A stretch of 49,332 bases of DNA from Gryganskiella cystojenkinii (Eukaryota; Mortierellomycota; Mortierellomycetes; Mortierellales; Mortierellaceae). Below are positions 1 through 11,488 of the stretch, one piece after another. A model generated the notes under the pieces. The model ran no database searches. It was not told the origin of the DNA and saw only the letters and a list, made by a program, of their open reading frames with translations. Where the stretch lies: positions 1-49,332 of the forward strand of contig JAAAIG010000203.1 of NCBI GenBank assembly GCA_015852425.1, read 5' to 3'. Made by a program: the position numbers and the translations under genes. Numbering within the stretch: the first letter of the stretch is position 1; each line of letters starts with the position of its first letter.

Positions 1-500
1 TTCCTGACGAATCAAGTTCATGGTTGCGACAACAGAAAACAAAAACATACACGCAACGCTAAAGCGAAGGCGTTAATAGCCTCTTGTTCCATGATAGTGG
101 CACAGAAAGGCAGACAGAGGATAATGACAGGTAGACGACGGGATGATGTCGGACAGAGGTATGGAGCTGAGGAAGCAGAAGTAACGGATAGAGCTGAAGG
201 GGCAGAGGTAATGAGCACCAATGTGAACTGAAGGAAGGTCACGGATATGATTTACTTATTCACAGAAATCAATTTTCGCCACACCGTCAGTTTCTAAGTG
301 GACCCGGCGGACTAAGTGACTGGTTTTAGAATGAGATAAATGGTCACCGAACACCGATCTGATCGCATGTCTTACTGCAGAAACGCGCTTCTTCAAACGT
401 GCGCCGCCAAATTTCAAACTTCTCTCTTTCTCTCTCAGACACGGACAACGACCAGACGACTGACTGGCCAAGGGCGAGAAACTCATTCAACACGTTCAGG
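1..500. other. Left-edge non-coding flank
   Basis: I find no supportable gene here. Short open frames exist on both strands, including a hydrophobic one on the minus strand near 18-242, but they lack homology I recognise and lack splice context. The stretch may hold the 5' end or promoter of a gene lying left of the window, plus the promoter of the ALADIN-like gene. Confidence 0.3.
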
Positions 501-3035
501 ATGCAGAAAACCATCGATTATGCTGGTAATAGGACGGAGCACATTCAATGTTCATTCCATGCGACGAAAAGACAATTGAAAGCAACACGAATCAGACAGA
601 ACACATCTCTCATTCAAGCGATCCACTGTTAACTTTCTCAAACAATCTATTTTAGGCGACCTCGAGTTGCCCCCTCAGGGTCACATCACCATTGGAGAAT
701 CAAACGGTGCTCTAGGTAAACGCACCTTTTTTTTCTTTGTTCTTTTTCTATTCGTTTGATACCTATTGTCCAAGGATTTGACAGAGTGAAACTAAACATC
801 TGCCACTTTCCTATCCATTTTACTCTGCCGACTACAGTTCATGTTTCAGGACCACAGGATCCAAGGCTCGGAGAGTTCATCAAGAAGCATGTAAAGGATC
901 GGGTCTTGTTATGCAAAGGCGACCAACGACAACTGGATCGACATTGATGAACGATGGTACTTACCGACGACATTTTTTTTCTTGTCCCGATTATTCATAG
1001 GGTGAACTCAAAGCGGCGTTAACGATGCCGTCCAGGAACACACATATCCCTCATCGCCCAAAAGTTAACGCAGCCGTAGAAGAACTTTTGAGGGAAACAG
1101 AAGAAGCAGGCTTGATTCCTCAACCAATCGTGGACAAGATTGAAGAACTTTTGAAGCAATGGTAAAATAGGCGGGACATATTGGCACATTTTTTATTGTG
1201 ACTTTATCCGTCGATATGCCGTATATTTTACTGATCAACCTAGTACTTCTATAAATTGCTTCTTATAGGGACCTTGATGCTATCTTGGACAGTGCAGGAG
1301 TCGTTTGGAAGAAAGCTTGGGATATCTACCTTGTAAGGGCACCATACAGAAATTACACAACACACTGAGAATTACGGAGAGAAATAGTGACAACGAGTGA
1401 TTTTTTCATCACGTACTAATCGCCCTATTCATTCCACCCACCCGAAAATAGAGCCTCTCTGGAACTGTCAGTTCGATTGTTCGTCACGACAAACTCGCAA
1501 AACTTTTGATCCGCACTGTAGCCTGGCACCCTCATCAACCTCTGATCGCGATCGCACTCTGGAACGATACTATTTGGGTCTATGATCTCTCGATCGAATC
1601 TTGGTATTCCTGTGGATTATCACATGTAGCTCAGTCACGGGTCATGAAACTGGAATGGATGCCCATGTCTGGAGTTGTCCTTGCGATTGCCTGTCTCGAG
1701 GGTGTCGCGCAATGGCACGTTTACAGAGATCATGGAAACCCCGCTACAAACGCACCCGAACCAGACGGACCCTCGGAGCGCCTCAGTGAGGCGTTCGCGA
1801 GACCGAGTCGTGGTATCAATCACGGTCAGGATACAGCCTGGGTCGGGATGACACGGATGAAGACCCTGAAGGGAATCGATCAAATCTCCTGGGACCCTCG
1901 TGGAGAACTCTTGGCCATCGGATCTGAACATTCTTCGACTGTTTTCATTCAAGAGGCTTCCACCCTGCGCCTGACGGAATTACGACGGAACAAAGTGCCG
2001 ACACCACCCAAATTTGCTCGGAAATGGGATTCTATCCAGGAAACAGGATCGGATCTCAAGGCTGCGTTGAAGGATGCTACCGGAACTCATGCCCATCTGC
2101 AACCGAAACCGAATCACAAGGAAGGGCATTATGGTCCAACAGTCTGTTGCTTGCGATGGTCACCTAACGGCGAATATCTCCTTGTTGGATACCGATCTGG
2201 TGAGGCCAGGGTGTACGAGACATCAACCTGGGAATACGTGAACCTCACAGATCTCAAAGGAATCCTCAAGACCGCCTGCTGGACCCCCAACAGCCACAAC
2301 CTCATCTATACCCTGGAGGGAGACGATTTGATCCGCGCTTTACATTTCGAGAGAAGGAACGGAGATCTGACCTGGATGCCTCTGAATTTCATCAAGTTGT
2401 CGATTCAACCCCGGGACATCGAGGCGTTCAAGAGGACGCTCTTGGATGAATCTGAGGACATTGAAGAGCGGAGACGGACCTTGAAACGATTCGGTGGTCG
2501 ATCGGTTCGAGAACTCGAGGATTTCGGCCCTGTGGAGGAATTATCGTTGGATCAGAATGGAGAACGATTGGTGGTTCGGTTCAGGAACACAGATCTCTTG
2601 GGTGTTGTCTTGGTTCGTCCTACGGGTAAGATGGTCCGGAATTTGGACATCTTTATCCATATGGGATTCATCCAGGGACCTGGATGGAATGGCAAGGAGA
2701 CTGTTGCTCCGCTGGGTGACGATGATGAGGATGAGGAAGAAGAGGAAGAGGATGATACAACAGGACGGGAACCCAAGGCGACAACCATGGCTTTTACAAG
2801 TCAGTACAAGGGTGGATCCATGCTGAGCATTGTAAGTACCATCATCACTGTTGCGGCACAATCACATCTTGGCCTTTTTTGTCTTCGAATCCAATTGCCA
2901 CCCAGCTCCTTGAGCTTTTCACTAATCATATTTTTTTGTTGTGTTTTTCCATTCGGAACATAGGCGTGGGAGTCTGGTCGAATTAATTTTGTACCGTTTT
3001 ACTACCTTTCACAATCCGATATCGACCGATTCTAA
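501..3035 (+). CDS. AAAS: ALADIN-like WD-repeat nucleoporin (7 exons)
   Basis: This is a homologue of ALADIN, a WD-repeat protein of the nuclear pore complex and nuclear envelope. Proposed exons are 501-525, 656-715, 850-890, 1001-1161, 1269-1332, 1452-2831 and 2964-3035, all gt/ag and in phase, giving about 600 aa (human ALADIN is 546). Markers seen are PPQGHITIGE near the N terminus (human counterpart PRGQVTLYE), LIRTVAWHPH opening the propeller, repeated WSPNG/WDPRG blades, and a last exon AWESGRINFVPFYY that matches the ALADIN end GWSTGRI-IPLY. A run of Asp/Glu near 2719-2757 interrupts the C-terminal blades. The 25-nt first exon and the end of exon 3 (donor gtaaag at 891) are the least certain parts. 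The start is the only ATG that splices in frame to the conserved N terminus. Confidence 0.85.
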
Positions 3036-3194
3036 GCGCAAACACTCGCAACAATTAAAGGAAAAGAAACCAACAAAAGCCATTAAAAAAATATTGGAAA
3101 AGTTTTCGTGGTGGTATGTGGTTGCATTTGTCCTTTGAAGGAAAATGAATGCTCCATGTAACGAATGCTATGCAAAAATGTCATCGTGGGTAAT

Positions 3195-6038
3195 CTACTC
3201 GAAAAGGAACTCCTCGTCATTCTCGGCCTCGACATCAAACCCTTGAAGTTCGAACCATTCCAAGAGTCTTCCATCCACCTCCCGCAAAGAATCCTCTGAG
3301 AGGCGGAGAGTCTTCAGACACGCGACCCTCGGTTTCCAATGGAAGTCCTCGAACGGTGCACCTTTCTCTTCATCTTCGTCCTCGTCTGCGTCCTCGTCAA
3401 ATTCGAGCTCTAACAGACCATCGACATCATCCTCCTCATCGTCGTTCGACCGCTTGTCTTTCTTGCCCGTCTTGAATTTCCTGTCCTTAACAGCAATATC
3501 TGCTTCTTCCTCTCCCTCCTCCTCCTCCTCGTCTTCAGACGACCCCAGTCTAGACAACGGTCGTGCGCCCTCGGGGTAGACCAGACCTCGTCCGAAATGA
3601 CATCCGATGAACGCCAGTACCTTGTCGTTCATCGCGTCCCCAAATTCGGGCTCCATATCCCAGAATTCCAGGTTCCTTTGAAGACCCGGCAAAAGAAGGT
3701 CGAGTAGAGCATACTCCCGGAACTGGAATGGCATGTGTGCCATGTGAAGTTGTCGAAGACCCGAGAGTCGACCCAGACGACCATAAAAGGATCGAAGGTA
3801 CTTCAGGAATCGACCATCCTTGCTGAGGAAGCCATCCATAGATAGACTGCTGCTGTCGTCGCTGATGTTCCCCTCATCGTCCTTGTCCTTGTCACTGCTG
3901 TCGTCGTTGGTGTTCTCTTCATCGTCCTCCACGAAATCCTCCCATTCATCTTCCTTGCGAGAGCTGATCCTTTGCTGAGGAAAGCGGGTCAGCTCTTGCT
4001 CTTCCTCGCCCACACCCCATCGATTGCGAAGGTTGTCATTACAGAGCGGTATGGCCGAAACATTCAGAAACTCGAGTTGGGCGCCTACAGCCCAGGGTCC
4101 GTTAAAGAATTGAACGCTCAGATCGTCACAATTAAAAAGATCCAAGTGTTCCAGACCAACACAGGATCGAACAATGGCGCGGATGCCTCGGTTTTGGATT
4201 CGAGAGCACCGTCTCAGGTTCAAGGTCCGTAGCCCTCCTGCGACCTTGAAATCGCCCTGGATAACCTTTTCGGACCCATCATACAACAATGCCTCGTCTC
4301 GTAACTCTCGCGCCTCTTGCTCTCGCATGTCTGTCGAGTACTGGCTCTCTGGCCGATTCCATGCTCTCTGGTCGGGTCCTTCAGAGTCGGCGATCGCCGC
4401 CAGTCGCTTTTGTTCTGCCTTGACGTGGTCCCTCCAAGCCTCGGGGACACCAAGACCGAGTCTCGTCAACCGCTGTCGTTGTACCTTGGCTAATATCCAG
4501 AGTGCGTGATCATCGAGTGCCTCAGAGGCTTCAAACACAATATGTTGAAGCGCGATCGCGTGTCGAAAGAGAGTGTGAATCCCGGCGCTCTCCAGGGATG
4601 CACAAAACGATAGGTTGATCTCGGTCAAGACAAAGTTCGGTAAAAGTGTTGTTGGAACAGAAGGATCTCGCTTGAAGAAGTTCGTGAGTAGTTCCTCGTT
4701 GACGCCATTGTGGTGTTGACATGCCAAGGATTGAAGATCGTCGCGACTGCCCTGAATAAAAGCAGCCAGTCCTTCGCCAGTGGTCTCGGTCATGTCGATA
4801 TTCAGCTTTTGGATACCGTAGCCCTCTCCTGCATGGTTGTATGTGGCGGTGCGACCGTTCTCTTTGACGTTCCTATCGTTATCACCCTCATGCTCAATTG
4901 CCGCTGCGTTACGGGTTCCAGTTGCACATTCTATCAAGAATGCGTCCGAAATTTCGGTACCCTTCAACATCAACTGCTTGAGATTGGGGCATGCCTTCAT
5001 GAGCGCGATCAAGTCTCCATCCGTCGTATCGCTGAGATGCTTCAGCTGCAGACACTGCAACTGTGGGCCGAGAAGAGCGACTACAGGGAGACAGGTAGTT
5101 CCTACGAGATTGTTGCACCGGTTCAGGATCAAAGTTTCGAGATGGTAAGGGAAGACTGTCTTGATCCCTTTGAATTTTGCTGGTCGAGTTGCTCCTGCTC
5201 TGCGGTGAGCTGGTACCTCCTGTTCGACGATCCGCGTACCGCCAGACATAAGAGAAGGACTGCCGCCTGGCGAGCCCGACGGGGTGGAGATCACGACCCT
5301 CCTTCTTGGCGGCATAATGATGGGTCCAGCAGCGAGTGGTTCCTGCTCCGATTCCGTGGCGGTGGAGGGACCTGGACCAAAGCTCTCGTACTGACTGTCG
5401 GGTTCTTGCTCAGTCTCGGTCTCAGTCAATGGGTTCAGGCCACGATACTTTTTTGCTGGTGCTCCGCGGCCACCGCGTACATCGCCGTCCGTTTGTCTTT
5501 CTGAATCTTCCTCTGTCTCGCGTTCCTGATCGTCCTCAGACCCGTCCCCACTGACTTCATCGTCGCTATCCACTGTTGCGCGAGGGCTTCGTTTGCGTTT
5601 GCCAGTCTTATGCCGACTCTTTTTTTCGATCCCATAGGGATCCCCGTGGATAAGGACTCGCAAGGTTTCGACCGTGACGTTGGTCCCTGTGAGGTCGAGA
5701 CTCTTGAGCCTGATACAATTTTCAGCAATGAGTTCGAGATCACCGTCCTGAATGGCAATCCCTTGCAAAGCCAGGGTGGAAATGAGTCGACCGTAGCGAA
5801 TGAAACCCAGTCGAAAGCCTTTGTCTGATTTCCAGATCGCGTTATCGGCTTCTGTGAGAGAGATATCCCTCCAAAGGTGGGGGGTGCAGAGCTGGTGGAA
5901 TGCATGCGAGACTCGACTGGCTTGAGTCAGAGAGGCATTGTCCAGGTAGGCGACAATCAGGGCGAGGATCTCGGGTAGTTCGAGTGGTGAGATTGGTGTC
6001 TCGGTTGTCTCTGATGTGGTGGACATGGTCTCGTCCAT
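3195..6038 (-). CDS. F-box and leucine-rich-repeat protein
   Basis: This intronless ORF encodes 947 aa from the first ATG (MDETMSTTSE). The open frame continues upstream to 6113 without another ATG, so I chose 6038. An F-box lies at about residues 16-60 (PLELPEILALIVAYLDN, ending HLWRDI). Degenerate leucine-rich repeats follow: LKSLDLTGTNVT, LETLILNRCNNL, LKQLMLKGTEIS, LTEINLSFCASL, LRTLNLRRCSRI and LEHLDLFNCDDL. F-box proteins of this class are substrate adaptors of SCF (Skp1-cullin-F-box) ubiquitin ligases, and the repeats bind the substrate. Long Ser/Glu-rich and Asp/Glu-rich inserts separate the repeats and fill the C-terminal third. The substrate cannot be told. Several long ORFs on the opposite strand are shadows of this gene. 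Confidence 0.85.
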   Translation of the reverse strand: MDETMSTTSETTETPISPLELPEILALIVAYLDNASLTQASRVSHAFHQLCTPHLWRDISLTEADNAIWKSDKGFRLGFIRYGRLISTLALQGIAIQDGDLELIAENCIRLKSLDLTGTNVTVETLRVLIHGDPYGIEKKSRHKTGKRKRSPRATVDSDDEVSGDGSEDDQERETEEDSERQTDGDVRGGRGAPAKKYRGLNPLTETETEQEPDSQYESFGPGPSTATESEQEPLAAGPIIMPPRRRVVISTPSGSPGGSPSLMSGGTRIVEQEVPAHRRAGATRPAKFKGIKTVFPYHLETLILNRCNNLVGTTCLPVVALLGPQLQCLQLKHLSDTTDGDLIALMKACPNLKQLMLKGTEISDAFLIECATGTRNAAAIEHEGDNDRNVKENGRTATYNHAGEGYGIQKLNIDMTETTGEGLAAFIQGSRDDLQSLACQHHNGVNEELLTNFFKRDPSVPTTLLPNFVLTEINLSFCASLESAGIHTLFRHAIALQHIVFEASEALDDHALWILAKVQRQRLTRLGLGVPEAWRDHVKAEQKRLAAIADSEGPDQRAWNRPESQYSTDMREQEARELRDEALLYDGSEKVIQGDFKVAGGLRTLNLRRCSRIQNRGIRAIVRSCVGLEHLDLFNCDDLSVQFFNGPWAVGAQLEFLNVSAIPLCNDNLRNRWGVGEEEQELTRFPQQRISSRKEDEWEDFVEDDEENTNDDSSDKDKDDEGNISDDSSSLSMDGFLSKDGRFLKYLRSFYGRLGRLSGLRQLHMAHMPFQFREYALLDLLLPGLQRNLEFWDMEPEFGDAMNDKVLAFIGCHFGRGLVYPEGARPLSRLGSSEDEEEEEGEEEADIAVKDRKFKTGKKDKRSNDDEEDDVDGLLELEFDEDADEDEDEEKGAPFEDFHWKPRVACLKTLRLSEDSLREVDGRLLEWFELQGFDVEAENDEEFLFE

Positions 6039-6387
6039 TTTGCTCTCGTTTCTAATTTGATCATAAAGAAAAAGATTTGCATTTAGAATCAGAGGTTTAA
6101 CATTTACTGCCAAATGACTCAGAGTAGAGAGAGTGTGTTCGTTACCTATCCCGAGAACTCATTACTACTATTCGTTGTTTCAAGGGAGCACAAAAGAACG
6201 GCCTGCAGGAAATGGAGGAATATCGAAGCTGTGGAACCAAAAGTGCAGGAAGTTCTAAAAAAAAATCGACGCAGAACGCCTTGACTGCTTTTGTATCTTG
6301 AGCCCTATCATTTCACACCCCGATCAGACTAACATTGCTTCCCAAGGTGTGCGAATTTTAATTAAATGTATATCGAGGCATCGAATA

Positions 6388-7104
6388 CTAAGGATTGACT
6401 TGCAATTGCTCCAGTCCTGCTCGGATCCGTTGTGGGATCGGGACCGGTCGACGACTGGCATTATTGACAAACACATGACAAAAATGACCCGTCGCTGCTG
6501 CATCACCTTGGACCTGACTCTTCTCAAACTGCGACGCGTCCAAGACCTCCCCCGTGGCAACCGAGGAAGCAGCTTTAGAAAAGACACCCACTGAGCTACC
6601 CGAGCCTGTACCGGGGCGGACACTTCCTGTAGGACTATCCTTGCCAAGCTTTTTAAAGATTCCCACTTGATAGACAACACTGGATCGACCAAGCTTGATG
6701 ACCGCAAGACGGGCCTCAATCATGTCTGGGAACGATAATGAACTAAAGTATTGACAGCCCGACTCGGCAACGACTCCGATGGAGCTCTCCTGCGTCTGTT
6801 CCAACGGGTTGAGACCCGTCTCTTGAATCAAGAACGTGTTGATGACGGTATCAAAGAGTGCATAATAATGCGCATTGTTCAAGTGTCCGTATTGGTCATT
6901 GTCAGCCCAGCGGGACTGGATATCGATGGCATAAGGGTAATAAGCCCGATCCCTGTTTGTGATCTTGTGGGGTGTAGACAGGGTAGAGGAGGAAGCGTTG
7001 GACGACGAGGAGGTCAAGTTGCGAGAGAGGATCGTAGACGAGACTCGAGAAGAGGCTGCTCTCAGGTGGGAAGAGATTTGCGCGACTCTCTGGATGGGTG
7101 CCAT
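6388..7104 (-). CDS. Hotdog-fold acyl-CoA thioesterase (4HBT-like)
   Basis: The gene encodes 238 aa with no intron. After about 45 Ser/Thr/Arg-rich residues that resemble a mitochondrial targeting sequence comes the 4HBT-type motif RWADNDQYGHLNNAHYYALF (about 65-84), with the conserved Asp and Asn-Asn-His around the active site of YbgC/FadM-like thioesterases. The strand SYQYFSSLSFP-like region, here SGCQYFSSLSFPD, and KLGRSSVVYQVGIFKK continue the fold. A Gly/Ser-rich insert at about 158-180 precedes the last strand GHFCHVFVNN. Enzymes of this family hydrolyse acyl-CoA thioesters; substrate and organelle are inferred. The gene lies 349 bp upstream, in transcription order, of the F-box gene on the same strand. 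Confidence 0.85.
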   Translation of the reverse strand: MAPIQRVAQISSHLRAASSRVSSTILSRNLTSSSSNASSSTLSTPHKITNRDRAYYPYAIDIQSRWADNDQYGHLNNAHYYALFDTVINTFLIQETGLNPLEQTQESSIGVVAESGCQYFSSLSFPDMIEARLAVIKLGRSSVVYQVGIFKKLGKDSPTGSVRPGTGSGSSVGVFSKAASSVATGEVLDASQFEKSQVQGDAAATGHFCHVFVNNASRRPVPIPQRIRAGLEQLQVNP

Positions 7105-9162
7105 GACTAGGACGATGTTTTGGTTTCCTTTTGATTCCTAGTCGGATTGGATGGATTAGATGGAATGACAAACACGAAACGGGAATGTTGGACCGGGCGA
7201 AGAATGCATAAAGCCGACCTGGGGTCGGTTTGCCCTGCGGACGAAGGACTGGTTTCAATTACAAAGGACGGCCTCTGTAATTGCATAGCCGTGAAGATTG
7301 GCGTTTGTGACTGTCAAGTCTTAAAATGACTCTCGCGTCTCCACAGAAAGGTTATCAGATATGATATCGGTCTCGTGTCAAGAGGCGGCGCCGGAACGAA
7401 CCAGATTTGCAAGCTCTTCTTCTCTGGGTTTTTTAACTCTCGATTATGAGTCCACTTGTATTTTTGACTTTTTTTTGTTCACAGTTCACAACCCCATCTC
7501 TTGACAACCCTACATTATTGCTGCTGGCGGTCCTTTTTGTTTCCAGAACATAAAAAAAAACAAAAAAAAACAAGCGCAATCAATTGTCCTTGACCCCGCA
7601 CTCTTCCAGCCAATCCCTCAAGATCAAACTATGTTTTAGGGTCTACTTTGTTTGTTTCGTTGTCTGTCGCTTTGGGCAAACAACTGTGTCTTCTTTTGGT
7701 TTCGTGAAGGAGTGAGGGGTAAAAGAAATGAGAGACGCTCAAATTTTTGCACATGAAAATTCAGGGAAAAGGAAGAGGGAGGGAAGGGGCAAAGTGAGCG
7801 TTAGCAGCGCATGGCAAAACACAGTGCAGTTTTTACTCTTTAGTGCCGTTCAATCCACTCTTTTGTTCGGCCATATTTTTCATTCCAGCTTCATCATCAC
7901 CAATTCATCATAGGGCCAAAACGAAAAATAGCACGGGGAACGGGGTACCTCCATGGCAACCCAGTTGGCGTGTGTGTGTCAGAATACAAAAAGGACTGGC
8001 AGGCAGACAAACAGGAAGGCGGTCAATGTCTTCTTGGACCGTTATCCTTCCCTTCCTTTTATTTTTTTTGTTATCTCTTCATTGATGATAAGACCTCTTC
8101 CTTCTCTTTTCCCTTTCCCTTTTCCTTTTTTGTTTCTTTTCTCTTTGTCCACACCCCCTACTTTTCTTGAAGCGTCCCCTGCACTCCCGCTGGAGCCACA
8201 ATCTCCTGCCCACAGACACACTTTTCGCCCAATACACTTCCCTTTATTCCCTCTCTTTTGCGTTCTCCAAAGCACATGCCAACTGTTCTGTCAACTCATA
8301 ATCCCATCATTTGACAATCAATATATATTTTTTTTCTTCTTTATCACTTCCCCTGTTCCTTTCTTCTTTCTTCTCTTCTCTTTTCTTACACACAAACGCA
8401 CTCTCTCTCTTTTGAACTTTCTCACTTTCACGCTCTCCACTACACAGACACACGATCCAACATCCAACATCCAAATAACCCAAAATAGTCAATATATCCT
8501 CAAATCGTCTCGGTCGACAATCTTTCCCCTTTGATCCGCGCGTCCTCAATTTCTGGATCTTACACCTATTTTGAAGTTCATTTTCGACACTCTTGTTATC
8601 GCTCTTTTGTGCACAGCTTCGCGACAGAAAGACAGTGAACACGAAACATTCAACTCCGAGCCAATCATCCTTTTTTTATTTTGCTTCTCAGTAAGTCTCA
8701 GGGATACAAACCACGAATTGAAGATAACAAGGCTACATGGAAGATTAAGGACAGAAAAAGAATCGATTGATGGATCGGGCTTGCTTTCTTTTTTTTTTTT
8801 TGCTCGGCCGAACAAGAACAAATTCTTGTTGATTTGTTTGCCCTTGGTCGCACACACACAAACATATCCTATCTTTTTGCACATACAACTTTCCGCCACA
8901 CCACCTTTTTTTTTTGTGCTCAGTCTTGTGCTCCAAGGCAACGAAAAAGAGAAAAAAAACAAAGATCCGTGTTCCAGAGTTGCTTATCGTTTCTTTCTTT
9001 CGTTCTTTCTTGTTTTCTTTTTCTCATTTCCGCTGAATAGCTACAATTAGCTTTTGTACAAATCGGGACGACCACCGCCACGAGAACAAAACGTCTTGCT
9101 CCCTTCTCCTCCTTTTCTCAACCCCTCATCCCCTGCAACAATATCAACAACTTGAAAGAACA
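7105..9162. other. Long gene-free leader/promoter region, pyrimidine-rich
   Basis: About 2 kb separates two divergent start codons, those of the thioesterase (-) and the bHLH factor (+). From about 8040 to 9020 the plus strand is dominated by C/T tracts, and there is an A-rich run near 7551-7571. Open frames here translate to Ser/Phe/Leu low complexity and are not credible genes. It probably holds both promoters and a long 5' leader of the bHLH gene. Confidence 0.5.
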
Positions 9163-10316
9163 ATGATCCCTTCACCTGTACCGTTTTCTCAAGAGCTGGA
9201 CCATCTGGATCCTCGGAAGAGTTGGTCCAAACCCGCAGATGCTCTGGGTCTCTCCAACCCCTTGAGTCACCTGCCTCAGTCACAACAGGTTCAACGATTG
9301 CAGCAACAGATCGAACTTCATCGGCAGTTTCAAAGAACTGCTCAACATGGCCTCCCAAAGAGCAAAAAGAAAATCAGCAGCAACAATGGCAACAACGGTG
9401 GTGGTGATCAGAACAACGACCAGAACAGTGGATCAAATGCGAGGGATATCAACAGCATCAGCAATAACAACAGCAATCACAACAATGACCCAAAGTTGTC
9501 AAGTAGCTTTGGGGGGTTCAACAACAACACCCGACCTGGAAGCAGCCAGGGGAGCAACAACAGCTATGCGTTCAATCGACATTCGCTCCATCTCGGTGGT
9601 AGCGGTGGCAGCGGGCATGTACAGCATATCAACATCCAAAATGATGACGATGACGAGGATAGCTATATGAGCGGAGATGACCAGGACCAACAGCAACAGC
9701 GGCAACTGAGCAGTTCCGGCAGTAGTGGTAGCAGTATGAGAGGGATGGATATCAAGATGCCCTTCCATGGTCATAATAACGATCAAGGCGGATATCATCA
9801 CCATCGGAGTCTGTCCCACCCTCATCTCATCCAGGGCTTCGCTCCTGGCGGTCTCCATGGATTCACACCTTTTAGTCCCGACTCACCAATATCGCCGTCT
9901 TCGCCCGGTTCGTTTACGTCCGACAACAACAGCTTCTCTGGGTTTATGTCCCAACAGTCCACGGGAGGCAGTCATTCTTCGGGATTTCGCAACAATAACA
10001 ATAACAATAACGACCAAAGTCATCCTGGTCACAACAACAGCGTGAGCGGGATCGAGTCCTCTTTGGCATCCTTGGCGGCTCTCTCGGTCATGTCCTCTTC
10101 CTCCAACTTGTCGAACGGACCCTCGGGCGCTGGACCTCGTCGGTCTTCGTCCTCTGGACTCCTATCTGGAAACTCTGGTGCCACCTCGTCAAATAGCAAC
10201 TTCCTGCCGTCGCAAAGTTTGCCCGCGGTTTACCAACACCAGGCGACGACCCCGAACAACTCGTTCTTTCCCCAACAAAACATGTTTACCTCTGCTCTTG
10301 GACAGCAACTACAGAG

Positions 10317-10355
<39 letters not shown>

Positions 10356-11203
10356 GCAGCAGCAGCAGCAGCAGCAACAACAACAACAACAACAACAGCA
10401 ACAGCAACAGTTGAACGACGATATGTCATCATATCACCAGATTGGCTCCGGATCTGCGTTCTCGTCGTCATTACCTGTACAGTCGAACTTTGGATCCCTT
10501 AATCCGCATCATCAACAGCAACAAGAGCAACAACAGCAATACAACAACATTAATAACAACTACCAGCATCAGAACAATCAACATTTCTACGATCAGCAGT
10601 CAGCACCTCAGCAGCAGCAGCAGAATCAACAGCACCAAAGTTCAGAGAGGCGCAACTCTGTGGATGATCGTCAGCGGTCCAGGAGCAAGAGTGCTTCCTT
10701 GATGATCCCTCCACCTCCAAGGGTCATCCCTCCCAGACCTCCTCAGACCTCGGCCCCTCGAAAGTACCACGGTCGACAGTCCCGTAAAGCCCCACCGCCT
10801 ATCACGAACGTGGTCCAGGAAGTGATTCAACCGACGCGTCGTATGGCCCATATTCTTTCAGAACAGAAACGACGGGAAAAGATTAACGGGGGCTTTGATG
10901 AACTCAAGGCTGTGATCCCAGAGTAAGTCTCGATGGACTAGCTGTTGCTTATCAAATGGCGCAAAAAAAAAAAAGGAAGCAAGCAATTGACCAGAAGACA
11001 AACTAATCTGAGCATCTTATTCCATCTCTTCCTCTAGGTGCGCACAAAACACAGACTCGAAGGCCTCGATCTTGAGGAAAGCTGTGGATTATATCCTGTT
11101 GTTGGAGGATGAACTTCGAAAGTACACGGATGAGTATGAGGGTCAAGAGGAAGGAGATGATGAGTCACAGCAGGGTTATGAAGGGGAGCAGTTCCAAGAG
11201 TGA
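9163..11203 (+). CDS. bHLH transcription factor with polyglutamine tract (2 exons)
   Basis: Exons 9163-10922 and 11038-11203 join in phase (donor gtaagt, acceptor ctctag) to give 641 aa. The bHLH domain is at about 559-613. Its basic region RRMAHILSEQKRRE carries His563, Glu567 and Arg571, the class B signature known to read CACGTG. Helix 1 and the loop end exon 1 (FDELKAVIPE), and helix 2 in exon 2 reads SKASILRKAVDYILLLEDEL. There is no leucine zipper; the protein ends in a short acidic tail. Residues 1-550 are Asn/Gln/Ser/Gly-rich, with 31 consecutive Gln at 386-416, typical of fungal activation domains. The start is the first ATG after the pyrimidine-rich leader. The intron falls inside the bHLH coding region. 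Target genes are unknown. Confidence 0.88.
10318..10410 (+). repeat. CAA/CAG microsatellite encoding Gln31
   Basis: This is an uninterrupted run of 31 glutamine codons inside the bHLH gene. CAA codons flank a central CAG block, and CAA/CAG alternate at the 3' end. It is the longest trinucleotide repeat in the window and likely length-polymorphic between strains. Confidence 0.95.
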
Positions 11204-11488
11204 ATGAAAGAAAATCATTATCAACATCATCATGGTATTCCTTCCGCAATTACATATGGCATCTTGGCATCATCATCATTAAAAAAATCTTAATTTTTCG
11301 CTTCACACACGACTGGAGAACAATAACATTACTTCAAGAGCAGATTAACATATGTTTTTGTCCCGAACGATGCAGCCCCAAGTTTATCGTGGCCAGTCTT
11401 CAAGCTATTCCCTCTGCCTGGAAATGAAGTCTGCGTTTTATTTTTGTTGGCCCATTTTTGTAAAAAGAAAAGGGGGTCAAAATCAGGG

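Noticed and set aside
4710..5504. 264-codon plus-strand ORF opposite the F-box gene
   Set aside because: It is antisense to a clear F-box/LRR protein and has Ser/Cys/Trp-rich composition without any recognisable domain, as expected for a shadow.
7953..8534. 193-codon ORF in the bHLH leader
   Set aside because: Its translation is Phe/Leu/Ser/Pro low complexity produced by C/T tracts; there is no conserved motif.
10318..10410. Possible CRISPR-like or minisatellite array
   Set aside because: It is a plain trinucleotide glutamine-codon repeat with no spacers.
10286..10471. Minus-strand Val/Ala repeat ORF
   Set aside because: It is the reverse reading of the CAA/CAG glutamine repeat.
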